From Actinospica robiniae DSM 44927 (GTDB lineage Bacteria; Actinomycetota; Actinomycetes; Streptomycetales; Catenulisporaceae): a stretch of DNA of 64,000 bases. The position numbers and the translations under genes were made by a program. Under the pieces are notes generated by a model, which was not told the DNA's origin, searched no databases, and saw only the letters and a program-made list of their open reading frames with translations. The DNA lies in the NCBI RefSeq assembly GCF_000504285.1, contig NZ_KI632511.1:2353372-2417371 (forward strand), in the 5' to 3' direction. Of this stretch, positions 25,177 to 31,869 are shown piece by piece; position 1 is the stretch's first letter, and every line of letters starts with the position of its first letter.

Positions 25177-25665
25177 ATGCCGGAAGAAGTCGCACCCGCT
25201 CTGCCCGCCGGGCTCGAGGAGAGCCTTTCCTGGCTGCTCGCCGAGTCCTTCCGGGCGCACATGGGCGCCCTGCGCGCGGCGGTCGGCGACATCCCGCACG
25301 GCCCGCGCGGCTTCGAGGCGCTGTGCGGCGCCGCGCACGGCAGCGCGCGCAACCAGGCCGAGCTGGCCAAGCAGCTCGGGGTGGACCGGACGGTGATGGT
25401 GTACCTGGTCGACGACCTCGAGCGGGCCGGGCTGGTGGAGCGCGTCGCCGATCCGCGCGACCGGCGCAGCAAGCTGATCCGGGCCACCGCGGCCGGGCAG
25501 GATCGGCTGCTCGAGCTGCAGAAGCAGACGAAGGCCGCCGAGGACGAGCTGCTGGGCGACCTCTCCCCCGCCGAGCAGGAGCTTTTGCGCTCCATGCTGC
25601 GCCGTGTGGCGGCCCGGGGGTCCCGGTACGATCTAGCTCATGCCTGTACCAATGACGGATGCTGA
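25177..25665 (+). CDS. MarR family transcriptional regulator
   Basis: A 162-residue MarR repressor with the winged-helix core QAELAKQLGVDRTVMVYLVD then LERAGLVERVADPRDRRSK (residues about 66-105), including the DxRxxR wing. It probably senses quinones or phenolics and represses the divergent azoreductase. Its last 26 bp overlap the downstream acetyltransferase gene, which is read in the same direction. Confidence 0.9.
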   Translation: MPEEVAPALPAGLEESLSWLLAESFRAHMGALRAAVGDIPHGPRGFEALCGAAHGSARNQAELAKQLGVDRTVMVYLVDDLERAGLVERVADPRDRRSKLIRATAAGQDRLLELQKQTKAAEDELLGDLSPAEQELLRSMLRRVAARGSRYDLAHACTNDGC

Positions 25666-26437
25666 CGAACTGTTCGCGGTGGCCGCGGACTGCTGGGGGT
25701 ACCTCGAGACCGAGCGGATGGACGGCTGGGAGCTGCGCGCCGGGGTGGGGTTCACCCACCGGGCCAACTCGGTCTGGCCGCTCGGCCCGCTCAGCCGCGA
25801 GCTTCCCGACGCCCTGGCCTCGATCTGCGACTGGTACGCCGGCCGGGAGCTGCCCCCGCTGGTGCAGGCCGTCGTCGGCAGCGAGCTCGACGCTCTGCTC
25901 ACCGCGCACGGCTGCGCGGAGGGGCTGGCCGCCGCGCTACGGCAGACCGCTGATGTGACGCGGGTGCGTGCGGCCCTGACCGCCTTCGGCTATCCGAACG
26001 TCGCGCTCTCCACCGCGGACCGGCCGCAGGACCGCTGGCTGCGGCTCTATCGCGCGGGCGGGATTCCGCCGCAGGCCAAGGAAATCATGGGCTCCGGTGA
26101 GCGGTACTGCTACGCCACCGTGTACAACGAGGCGTCGGGCGAACCGCTGGCGATCGGCCGCGCGGTGCTGGCCGGGCCGTCGGGCGAGTGGGTGGGCCTG
26201 GCGGGCATCGAGACGGCCCCGGCGGCCCGGCGGCGCGGGCTGGCCCGGCTGATCATCAAGACCCTGCTGGACTGGGCCGCGGAGCGGGGTGCCCGCTCCA
26301 CGATGTTGGAAGTGACCGAGGGCAACGACGCGGCGCTGGCCCTGTACGGGGGTCTGGGCTTCACGACCCACCACCACTACCACTACCGGCCGCTCCCGAC
26401 GGCGACCGTGCCCGTGGTCGAGGCTTCCGCCTGCTGA
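25640..26437 (+). CDS. GNAT family N-acetyltransferase
   Basis: A 265-residue protein whose C-terminal half (about 130-255) is a GNAT domain: the acetyl-CoA pyrophosphate loop is in APAARRRGLARLIIKTLLDW and the following strand/helix is TMLEVTEGNDAALALYGGLGF. The N-terminal ~120 residues resemble the degenerate first GNAT-like half of two-domain acetyltransferases. It overlaps the marR gene by 26 bp, so it may be co-regulated. An alternative start is the ATG at 25652. The substrate is unknown. Confidence 0.8.
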   Translation: MPVPMTDADELFAVAADCWGYLETERMDGWELRAGVGFTHRANSVWPLGPLSRELPDALASICDWYAGRELPPLVQAVVGSELDALLTAHGCAEGLAAALRQTADVTRVRAALTAFGYPNVALSTADRPQDRWLRLYRAGGIPPQAKEIMGSGERYCYATVYNEASGEPLAIGRAVLAGPSGEWVGLAGIETAPAARRRGLARLIIKTLLDWAAERGARSTMLEVTEGNDAALALYGGLGFTTHHHYHYRPLPTATVPVVEASAC

Positions 26438-26454
26438 ACGGCCGTCAGCCGCTC

Positions 26455-26481
26455 GCAGGGCCCGCGGGCCGCGGGCCCTGC
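26455..26481. terminator. Perfect palindromic hairpin after the acetyltransferase gene
   Basis: A 27-nt palindrome with 13-bp arms (GCAGGGCCCGCGG and its complement) around one central base, 18 bp after the acetyltransferase stop and 67 bp before the methyltransferase start. It lacks a T-run; a terminator or hairpin barrier is likely. Confidence 0.6.
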
Positions 26482-26547
26482 AGGGCAGGGCAGGCCTCGG
26501 CGGAGCGGATCGCCCCTGGGCAGGGGAAGATCCAGTAGCCTGGCGGC

Positions 26548-27324
26548 ATGGCGCAGGAGCAGTCCAAATTCGATACCGCATCCACGGCCCGGCACTACGC
26601 GGCGGCTCGGCCGACCTATCCCGAGGCGTTGTTCGACGCCCTTGACGAATTGCTCGGCGGACGGCTGGCCGGCGCCGACGTTCTCGACGTGGCGGCGGGC
26701 ACGGGCATCGCGACCCGGCAGCTCGCGCAGCGCGGCGCGCACGTGACCGCCGTCGAGCTGTCCGGCGCGATGCTCGGCGAACTGGTCGCGGCCACGCCCG
26801 GCGCCCGTGTCGTGCAGGGCAGCGGGAACGCGCTGCCGCTCGCGGACGACAGCGCCGACCTGATCACTTACGCCCAGGCGTGGCATTGGATGGACCAGCC
26901 GCGCGCGCTCGCCGAAGCCCGGCGGGTGCTGCGTCCGCACGGCGTGCTCGCGCTGTGGTGGAACCAGACCTCGCGTGAGAGCGGCTGGGAGTGGGAGCAG
27001 CGCGAACGCATCAGCGCCGCCAACATGCAGTGGCATCATCATTCGGCCGAGCACGCCTGGGAGAACGTGGACCTCGACCCGGACCTGCCCAAGCAGTCGT
27101 TCAGTTTCGACTGGCAGCGCACCGTTCCGCTCGAGACGCACCTGGCGAATCTGGCCTCGAAGTCCTATATCGCAGAACTCGGCGACGGGATGCAGGCGTT
27201 CCTCGACCGGGAGAGGGCCATCCTGTCCGATCTCTTCCCGGACGGCGAGATCACCGAGCGGTTCACCACGCTGCTCGCCGCCACGCTCTTCGGCCGCGAT
27301 CTCTCCCTGGCCGGCCGGGGCTGA
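26548..27324 (+). CDS. Class I SAM-dependent methyltransferase
   Basis: A 258-residue methyltransferase. SAM motif I is VLDVAAGTGIATRQLA (about residues 46-61), the acidic strand end is TAVELSGAML, and motif II/III is YAQAWHWMDQPRALAEARRV followed by RPHGVLALWW. This matches the UbiE/Trans-aconitate methyltransferase-like clade; the acceptor cannot be told. It stands alone between a hairpin and a convergent rhamnose mutarotase gene. Confidence 0.85.
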   Translation: MAQEQSKFDTASTARHYAAARPTYPEALFDALDELLGGRLAGADVLDVAAGTGIATRQLAQRGAHVTAVELSGAMLGELVAATPGARVVQGSGNALPLADDSADLITYAQAWHWMDQPRALAEARRVLRPHGVLALWWNQTSRESGWEWEQRERISAANMQWHHHSAEHAWENVDLDPDLPKQSFSFDWQRTVPLETHLANLASKSYIAELGDGMQAFLDRERAILSDLFPDGEITERFTTLLAATLFGRDLSLAGRG

Positions 27325-27349
27325 CGACTCGCCGCGGCTGCCCGCCGCG

Positions 27350-27670
27350 TCACGCCTCGGGCAGTCGCCAGACCTCGGGCAGTCCGGCCTCGGAGCCCTC
27401 GGCCGAGTAGTCGTGCACGACGTCGAGCAGATCGGCCATCCGCGCCTGCCACTGCACGTTGACCGGCAGGTTCTCCAGGCTCGCCAGCAGCCGCGCGTAG
27501 TCCTCGCACTCGATCAGGTGGAACAGCTCGCACCCGCTGCGCCAGATCGACCAGCTGCTCGCGCCCGCGTCCCGGATCGCCGCCGCCAGCGCCGGCGGCA
27601 CCTCGCGGTGCGCGGCCTCGTACTCGTCGATCCGGTCTGCTCTGACCCTGGTGTGCAATGCGATGCGCAT
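27350..27670 (-). CDS. L-rhamnose mutarotase (RhaM family)
   Basis: A 106-residue dimeric alpha/beta-barrel protein of the RhaM family, which interconverts alpha and beta anomers of L-rhamnose. Family marks are the N-terminal ALHTRVRADRIDEYEAAHRE with its conserved Tyr and His, SIWRSGCELFHLIECEDY, and WQARMADLLD near the C terminus. No ribosome site precedes the ATG, so it may be leaderless. No other rhamnose genes are nearby; the substrate may be another sugar. Confidence 0.85.
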   Translation of the reverse strand: MRIALHTRVRADRIDEYEAAHREVPPALAAAIRDAGASSWSIWRSGCELFHLIECEDYARLLASLENLPVNVQWQARMADLLDVVHDYSAEGSEAGLPEVWRLPEA

Positions 27671-28031
27671 GCGGCCGTTTTATCACAGACATCCGAGGTT
27701 TCGACAGGGCGGCAGCCGACGACGCCCGGTGCTCCGGCGGGCGGCCGTAATTGCGTTGCCGCGTCGGGCACGGTGTGGCTCAATGGACTGCGGCGCGGCT
27801 GAGAGTCCGACTGGAGCGGACCGGCCCGCAACATCGACCTGGTAGGGAGGCAATCCAGTGCTGCAGCGACGATCCTCGCGCCACTGTCGCAGGCCCCTTA
27901 CCAGGGTGGGTGAGTAGTCCCCGGTCGGACCTCTCCGCGCCCGTCTGCCCGCCCCGCCGCCGCCATCGCCACCGTGCGTCAGCGGCGGGTGCGCACTAAT
28001 CTTGATCTCAAGCACGAAGCTAGGATTCTTC
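27671..28031 (+). other. 361-bp non-coding stretch upstream of rtcB, possibly structured leader
   Basis: There is no convincing gene between the rhaM and rtcB starts. Several helices can be drawn on the plus strand: GGACT (27785-27789) with AGTCC (27804-27808), GTCCG (27805-27809) with CGGAC (27817-27821), and CAGTG near 27857 with CACTG near 27882. Fragments resemble known RNA boxes (CTGAGA, GCCACTG, and a tRNA-like GGCTCAATGG) but no single class fits. It holds the promoters of both flanking genes. Confidence 0.35.
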
Positions 28032-29225
28032 ATGCCCATGTACGAACTGCCCGGCAAGCACGTGCCCATCCGCCTGTGGGCGGACCCGGACACCGTCGAG
28101 CCGAAGGCACTGCAGCAGCTCTACAACGTCACCACGATTCCGCAGGTCGCGGGCGTGGCGGTGATGCCGGACGTGCACCTCGGCATCGGCGCCACCGTCG
28201 GCAGCGTGATCGCCCTGCGCGGGGCGGTCTGCCCGGCGGCCGTCGGCGTGGACATCGGCTGCGGGATGACCGCGGTGCGCACCTCGCTGACCGCGAAGGA
28301 CCTGCCGGACGACCTGAGCCACCTGCGCTACCGGATCGAGCGGGCCATCCCGGTCGGCCGGGGACTGCACGAGAACCCCGTGGACCCGGCGAAGCTGCAC
28401 GGCTTCGACCAGCACCGGTGGAAGGCCTTCTGGCGCGAGTTCGACGAGCTGGCCCCCGCGGTCAAGGCCCGTCGGGGCCGGGCCGGCGGCCAGATGGGCA
28501 CCCTCGGCTCCGGCAACCACTTCATCGAGTTCTGTCTCGACGGCGAGGACCACGTGTGGCTGATGCTGCACTCCGGTTCCCGCAACATCGGCAAGGAGCT
28601 GGCGGACCACCACATCGGGGTCGCCCAGAGCCTGCCGCACAACAAGGGTCTGGTGGACCGGGATCTCGCGGTCTTCCTATCCCACACGCCGCAGATGGAC
28701 GCCTACCGGGCCGATCTGTTCTGGGCGCAGGAGTACGCGCGGTACAACCGTGCCGTGATGATGGCGCTGTTCCAGGACGTCGTGGCGCGCGAGTTCAAGG
28801 GCGCGCGGCCGAAGTTCGAGCAGACCATCTCCTGCCACCACAACTACGTGTCCGAGGAGACCTACGACGGCGAGGAGCTGCTGGTCACCCGCAAGGGCGC
28901 GATCCGGGCCGGGTCCGGGGAGTTCGGGATCATCCCGGGCTCGATGGGCACCCGCTCCTACATCGTCAAGGGCCTCGGCAACAAGGCCGCGTTCAACTCC
29001 GCCTCGCACGGCGCGGGGCGGCGGATGAGCCGCAGCCAGGCCAAGCGCACGTATACGCAGGCTGATCTGGAGCGCCAGACGGCCGGGGTGGAGTGCCGGA
29101 AGGACGCCGGGGTGATCGACGAGATCCCGGGCGCCTACAAGCCGATCGAGCGCGTCATGGCGGCTCAGACCGACCTGGTCGAGGTGGTGGCGGAGCTGCG
29201 CCAGCTCGTCTGCGTCAAGGGCTGA
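28032..29225 (+). CDS. rtcB: RNA-splicing ligase RtcB
   Basis: A 397-residue RtcB RNA ligase, which joins 2',3'-cyclic phosphate or 3'-phosphate RNA ends to 5'-OH ends using GTP and Mn2+. Conserved metal and guanylate sites are visible: VMPDVHLGIGATVG, GVDIGCGMTAVR (metal Cys), TLGSGNHFIE, the HSGSRNIGK segment, SCHHNYV and, near the C terminus, SASHGAGRRMSR, which contains the guanylylated His. ATG 28032 follows AGGATTCTTC. It stands alone with no archease, rtcA or rsr gene beside it, so its RNA substrate is not evident. Confidence 0.95.
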   Translation: MPMYELPGKHVPIRLWADPDTVEPKALQQLYNVTTIPQVAGVAVMPDVHLGIGATVGSVIALRGAVCPAAVGVDIGCGMTAVRTSLTAKDLPDDLSHLRYRIERAIPVGRGLHENPVDPAKLHGFDQHRWKAFWREFDELAPAVKARRGRAGGQMGTLGSGNHFIEFCLDGEDHVWLMLHSGSRNIGKELADHHIGVAQSLPHNKGLVDRDLAVFLSHTPQMDAYRADLFWAQEYARYNRAVMMALFQDVVAREFKGARPKFEQTISCHHNYVSEETYDGEELLVTRKGAIRAGSGEFGIIPGSMGTRSYIVKGLGNKAAFNSASHGAGRRMSRSQAKRTYTQADLERQTAGVECRKDAGVIDEIPGAYKPIERVMAAQTDLVEVVAELRQLVCVKG

Positions 29226-29299
29226 GTTCGAGGGCTGACGCCGAAGTCACGCGGCGGCCCGCCCGCATGACGCCGCACCGAATAAGCACCAATACGCAT

Positions 29300-29340
29300 T
29301 CGCCCGGTGGTAGGGGACTTCGGTCCCGACCACCGGGCGA
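29300..29340. terminator. Strong bidirectional hairpin between rtcB and mpg
   Basis: An 11-12 bp outer stem (CGCCCGGTGGT at 29301-29311 with its complement at 29329-29339) continues into an inner GGGAC-TTCG-GTCCC helix with a stable TTCG tetraloop. It sits between two convergent stops. Confidence 0.8.
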
Positions 29341-29360
29341 TCGCGCGTCCGCGGCCTGCT

Positions 29361-29978
29361 TCAGGCGGCGTCGGGCGGGCCGGCCGACTTCGCGCGGCGG
29401 TACGGACTCACGCTGCGGTCGCCGTGGATGTAGAAGCGCCAGGGGAGGTCGGCGGCGAGGGTGATGCCGGTGCGCGGGCCGCTGCGGATCAGGGCGGGAT
29501 CGGTCGGCTCGCCGCGTTCGATGGTGAGCTCTCCGCCCGACTCGCACAGGTCCGCTCCGTCGAGACCGCGGCCGAGGCCCAGTGCGGAGGCGAGCCGCCC
29601 CGGCCCACGTGCCAGGTCCGCGTCGGTACGGCTCGACTTGCGACGCGCGCGGGCGAGGGTGAAGCCGTCGACCACTTCGCCGGCGCGGACGAGCACGGCT
29701 TCGGCCACGCCGTCCTGTGCGCAGACGACGTTCATGGCGTAGTGCATGCCGTAGATGAAGTAGATGTAGGCGTGCCCGGCCGGGCCGAACATCACGGCGT
29801 TGCGCGCGGTCTGGCCGCGGTACGCGTGCGAGGCAGGGTCGGCGGATCCGGCGTACGCCTCGACCTCGGTGATCCGCAGCGTCACCTCGCCGAGCGCCGA
29901 GCGTGAGGTCAGCAGGCATCCGAGCAGGTCGGGCGCCACCTCCAGCGAGGTTCGGGCGAAGAAGGCGCGGTCCGACAC
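29361..29978 (-). CDS. mpg: DNA-3-methyladenine glycosylase (Mpg/AAG family)
   Basis: A 205-residue base-excision repair enzyme that removes alkylated purines such as 3-methyladenine. Family motifs are the N-terminal FFARTSLEVAPDLLGCLL, the catalytic region RITEVEAYAGSADPASHAY (active-site Glu), NAVMFGPAGHAYIYFIYGMH and RGPGRLASALGL. GTG start at 29978. It is divergent from the Clp_N regulator and convergent with rtcB. Confidence 0.95.
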   Translation of the reverse strand: MSDRAFFARTSLEVAPDLLGCLLTSRSALGEVTLRITEVEAYAGSADPASHAYRGQTARNAVMFGPAGHAYIYFIYGMHYAMNVVCAQDGVAEAVLVRAGEVVDGFTLARARRKSSRTDADLARGPGRLASALGLGRGLDGADLCESGGELTIERGEPTDPALIRSGPRTGITLAADLPWRFYIHGDRSVSPYRRAKSAGPPDAA

Positions 29979-30016
29979 CCCGCCACTCTAACCCGCGCGA
30001 CACCCGCGAGCCGATC

Positions 30017-30061
30017 GTCAACTTTGCGTTGACGATCCGGCTTCGTCAACTTACAGTTGAC
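30017..30061 (+). promoter_or_regulatory. Two perfect GTCAAC-N5-GTTGAC operators over a leaderless promoter
   Basis: GTCAAC-tttgc-GTTGAC (30017-30033) and GTCAAC-ttaca-GTTGAC (30045-30061) are identical 17-bp dyads 28 bp apart, on the same face about every 2.7 helical turns. TTGACG (30030-30035) and TACAGT (30052-30057), 16 bp apart, form a sigma-70-type promoter; the predicted transcript starts at or near the ATG at 30064. Each promoter box lies in one dyad, so binding would shut transcription off. Autoregulation by the encoded HTH protein is inferred. Confidence 0.8.
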
Positions 30062-30063
30062 TC

Positions 30064-30783
30064 ATGACACCGACACCGACGCTGCAAGACCTCATCGAGA
30101 CCGTCCGCGCCAGCGTCCCGGACGAGGACCCCTCCGCTCAGCTCGCCAAGGCCGCCGAGGTGGCCGGCGGGCTCAGCCAGCTCGGCGACCGGCTGCTGGA
30201 CCACTTCGTCTTCCAGTGCCGGCAGGCCGGGATGTCGTGGGCCGAGCTGAGCGCCTCGCTCGGGGTGAGCAAGCAGGCCGCGCACAAGCGCTTCACCGGC
30301 GTGACTCCGACGCTCCAGCGCTACACCGCCAAGGCGCAGCAGGTCGTTCAGGGCTCGATCGAGCAGGCCCGCGCCCTCGGCCACACCGCGGTGGGCACCG
30401 AGCACCTGCTGCTCGCCTTGTTCGAGCCCGCAGACAGCCTCGCCGCGCTCGCCCTGGCCCGGCTGCAGGTGCGCAAGGAGCAGGTGTACGACCACGTGAT
30501 CGCCGCTCAGCCGCCGGCCGGCGAACCGACCGAAGGGGCCATCCCGTTCACCGCCAAGACGAAGGCCGCGATGCGCGCCACCCTCGACGAGGCGCTGGAC
30601 CTCAACCACAACTACATCGGCACCGAGCACCTGCTGCTCGCCCTGCAACGCGACGAATCCGCCGAGGCCGCGAGGATCCTGGCCGAACTGGGGGCGCAAC
30701 GGGACGCGGTGCGCACGACCCTGCTGGCCGAGCTCGACCGGTTCGTGCGCGCACGCGCGGCGCTCGCCGCCGCCTCGGAGTGA
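30064..30783 (+). CDS. HTH protein with two Clp N-terminal repeats
   Basis: A 239-residue protein with a sigma-region-4-like HTH (about residues 45-80; MSWAELSASLGVSKQAAHKR) followed by two Clp_N (ClpC/ClpA N-domain) repeats, each with the signature GTEHLLLAL (about residues 115 and 181). It has no AAA+ ATPase domain. Clp_N domains bind protein substrates or adaptors, and arginine-phosphate in some species, so this may couple protein-quality signals to transcription. It is probably translated from a leaderless mRNA and autoregulated through the two operators just upstream. Confidence 0.85.
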   Translation: MTPTPTLQDLIETVRASVPDEDPSAQLAKAAEVAGGLSQLGDRLLDHFVFQCRQAGMSWAELSASLGVSKQAAHKRFTGVTPTLQRYTAKAQQVVQGSIEQARALGHTAVGTEHLLLALFEPADSLAALALARLQVRKEQVYDHVIAAQPPAGEPTEGAIPFTAKTKAAMRATLDEALDLNHNYIGTEHLLLALQRDESAEAARILAELGAQRDAVRTTLLAELDRFVRARAALAAASE

Positions 30784-30801
30784 TCAGTATATGAGACATC
30801 T

Positions 30802-30861
30802 TTGACCGGATAATGGAACTCGCTGCTAGGGTCTCCATATCCAGACACGCTCTCGAAGGAG
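30802..30861 (+). promoter_or_regulatory. Promoter and ribosome site of the downstream methyltransferase
   Basis: TTGACC (30802-30807) and TAGGGT (30827-30832; spacer 19) form a plausible promoter, and AAGGAG (30856-30861) precedes the ATG at 30871 by 9 nt. Confidence 0.4.
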
Positions 30862-30870
30862 ATTGCTGAG

Positions 30871-31686
30871 ATGTCCGAGACGGCCACCTACACCCATGGC
30901 CACCATGCCTCGGTGATGCGATCGCACACCTGGCGCACGGCGACCAACTCCTGCGGCTACCTGCTCCCCCACCTGCGCTCCGGCCTGACGGTGCTGGACG
31001 TGGGCTGCGGTCCGGGCACGATCACGGCGGACCTGGCCGCCCTGGTCGCGCCGGGCGAGGTGGTCGGCGTGGAACGGGCCGAGAGCGTGCTGGATCAGGC
31101 CAGGTACCACGCGGCGGAGAAGGGCGTCGCCGACCGCGTCCGATTCGTGGTCGGTGATGTCCACGCCCTGGACTTCCCGGACGACAGCTTCGACGTCGTA
31201 CACGCGCACCAGGTGCTGCAGCACGTGGGCGATCCGGTCGGCGCGCTGCGCGAGATGCGCCGGGTATGTCGTCCCGGCGGCGTCGTGGCCGTACGCGACA
31301 GCGACTACAGCGCGTTCTTCTGGTCCCCGCAGCTGCCGGCGCTGGACGAATGGGTGAGCCTGTACTGCCGGGTGGCCCGGGCCAACGGCGGCGAGCCGGA
31401 CGCCGGCCGGCACCTGAAGTCCTGGGCGCGCCAGGCCGGCTTCACCGAAGAGCAGATCACTGCGACGGCCTCGATGTGGTGCTACAACACCCCGGCCGAG
31501 CGCGAGTGGTGGGGCGGACTGTGGGCCGAGCGCGCGACGAAGTCCGACTTCGCCCGCGTGGCCGTGGAGGGGGGTCTGGCCACTCCGGACGAACTGGAGC
31601 GGCTGGCCGAGGGCTGGCTGGAGTGGGCGCGCGACCGGGACGGCTGGTTGGGCATCCCGCACGGCGAGCTGCTGTGCCGGGTCTGA
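30871..31686 (+). CDS. SAM-dependent methyltransferase (UbiE/MenG-like)
   Basis: A 271-residue class I methyltransferase. Motif I is LTVLDVGCGPGTITADLAAL (about residues 39-58), the SAM ribose-binding acid follows in VVGVERAESVLD, and motif post-I/II is VHAHQVLQHVGDPVGALREM then RRVCRPGGVVAVRD. The substrate is unknown. It has its own promoter and AAGGAG site, and ends before a very strong terminator shared with the convergent GH3 gene. Confidence 0.88.
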   Translation: MSETATYTHGHHASVMRSHTWRTATNSCGYLLPHLRSGLTVLDVGCGPGTITADLAALVAPGEVVGVERAESVLDQARYHAAEKGVADRVRFVVGDVHALDFPDDSFDVVHAHQVLQHVGDPVGALREMRRVCRPGGVVAVRDSDYSAFFWSPQLPALDEWVSLYCRVARANGGEPDAGRHLKSWARQAGFTEEQITATASMWCYNTPAEREWWGGLWAERATKSDFARVAVEGGLATPDELERLAEGWLEWARDRDGWLGIPHGELLCRV

Positions 31687-31818
31687 TCGACCCCTGAGAT
31701 CCCGGCCGCTTCGGCCGCGGCGCGGGAAGCGTGATCCGCATCTCCCGCACCGAACACGATCCGACGCTGTTCCCGCCATGCCTGCGGTGTCCATCTGCGG
31801 CAGCGGGATCAGCGGAGG

Positions 31819-31867
31819 CGAACACGGCGGCGGGCCGACCTCGTGGGTCGGCCCGCCGCCGTGTTCG
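31819..31867. terminator. Very long perfect hairpin terminator between methyltransferase and GH3 genes
   Basis: A perfect 21-bp stem (31819-31839 with 31847-31867), extendable by one C-G pair, encloses a 5-7 nt loop. It begins 132 bp after the methyltransferase stop and ends 2 bp before the GH3 stop codon; it can serve both directions. Confidence 0.85.
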
Positions 31868-31869
31868 GC

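Noticed and set aside
27795-27860. TPP riboswitch (CTGAGA then GACCTGG)
   Set aside because: The paired GGGGTGC-type strand, the GGATAAT segment and the closing GCGTAGGGA are missing, and rtcB is not a thiamine gene.
27840-27950. Cobalamin riboswitch (GCCACTG box)
   Set aside because: Only the short box matches; the GGTGnnAAnTCC core is not in place and the downstream gene is unrelated to B12.
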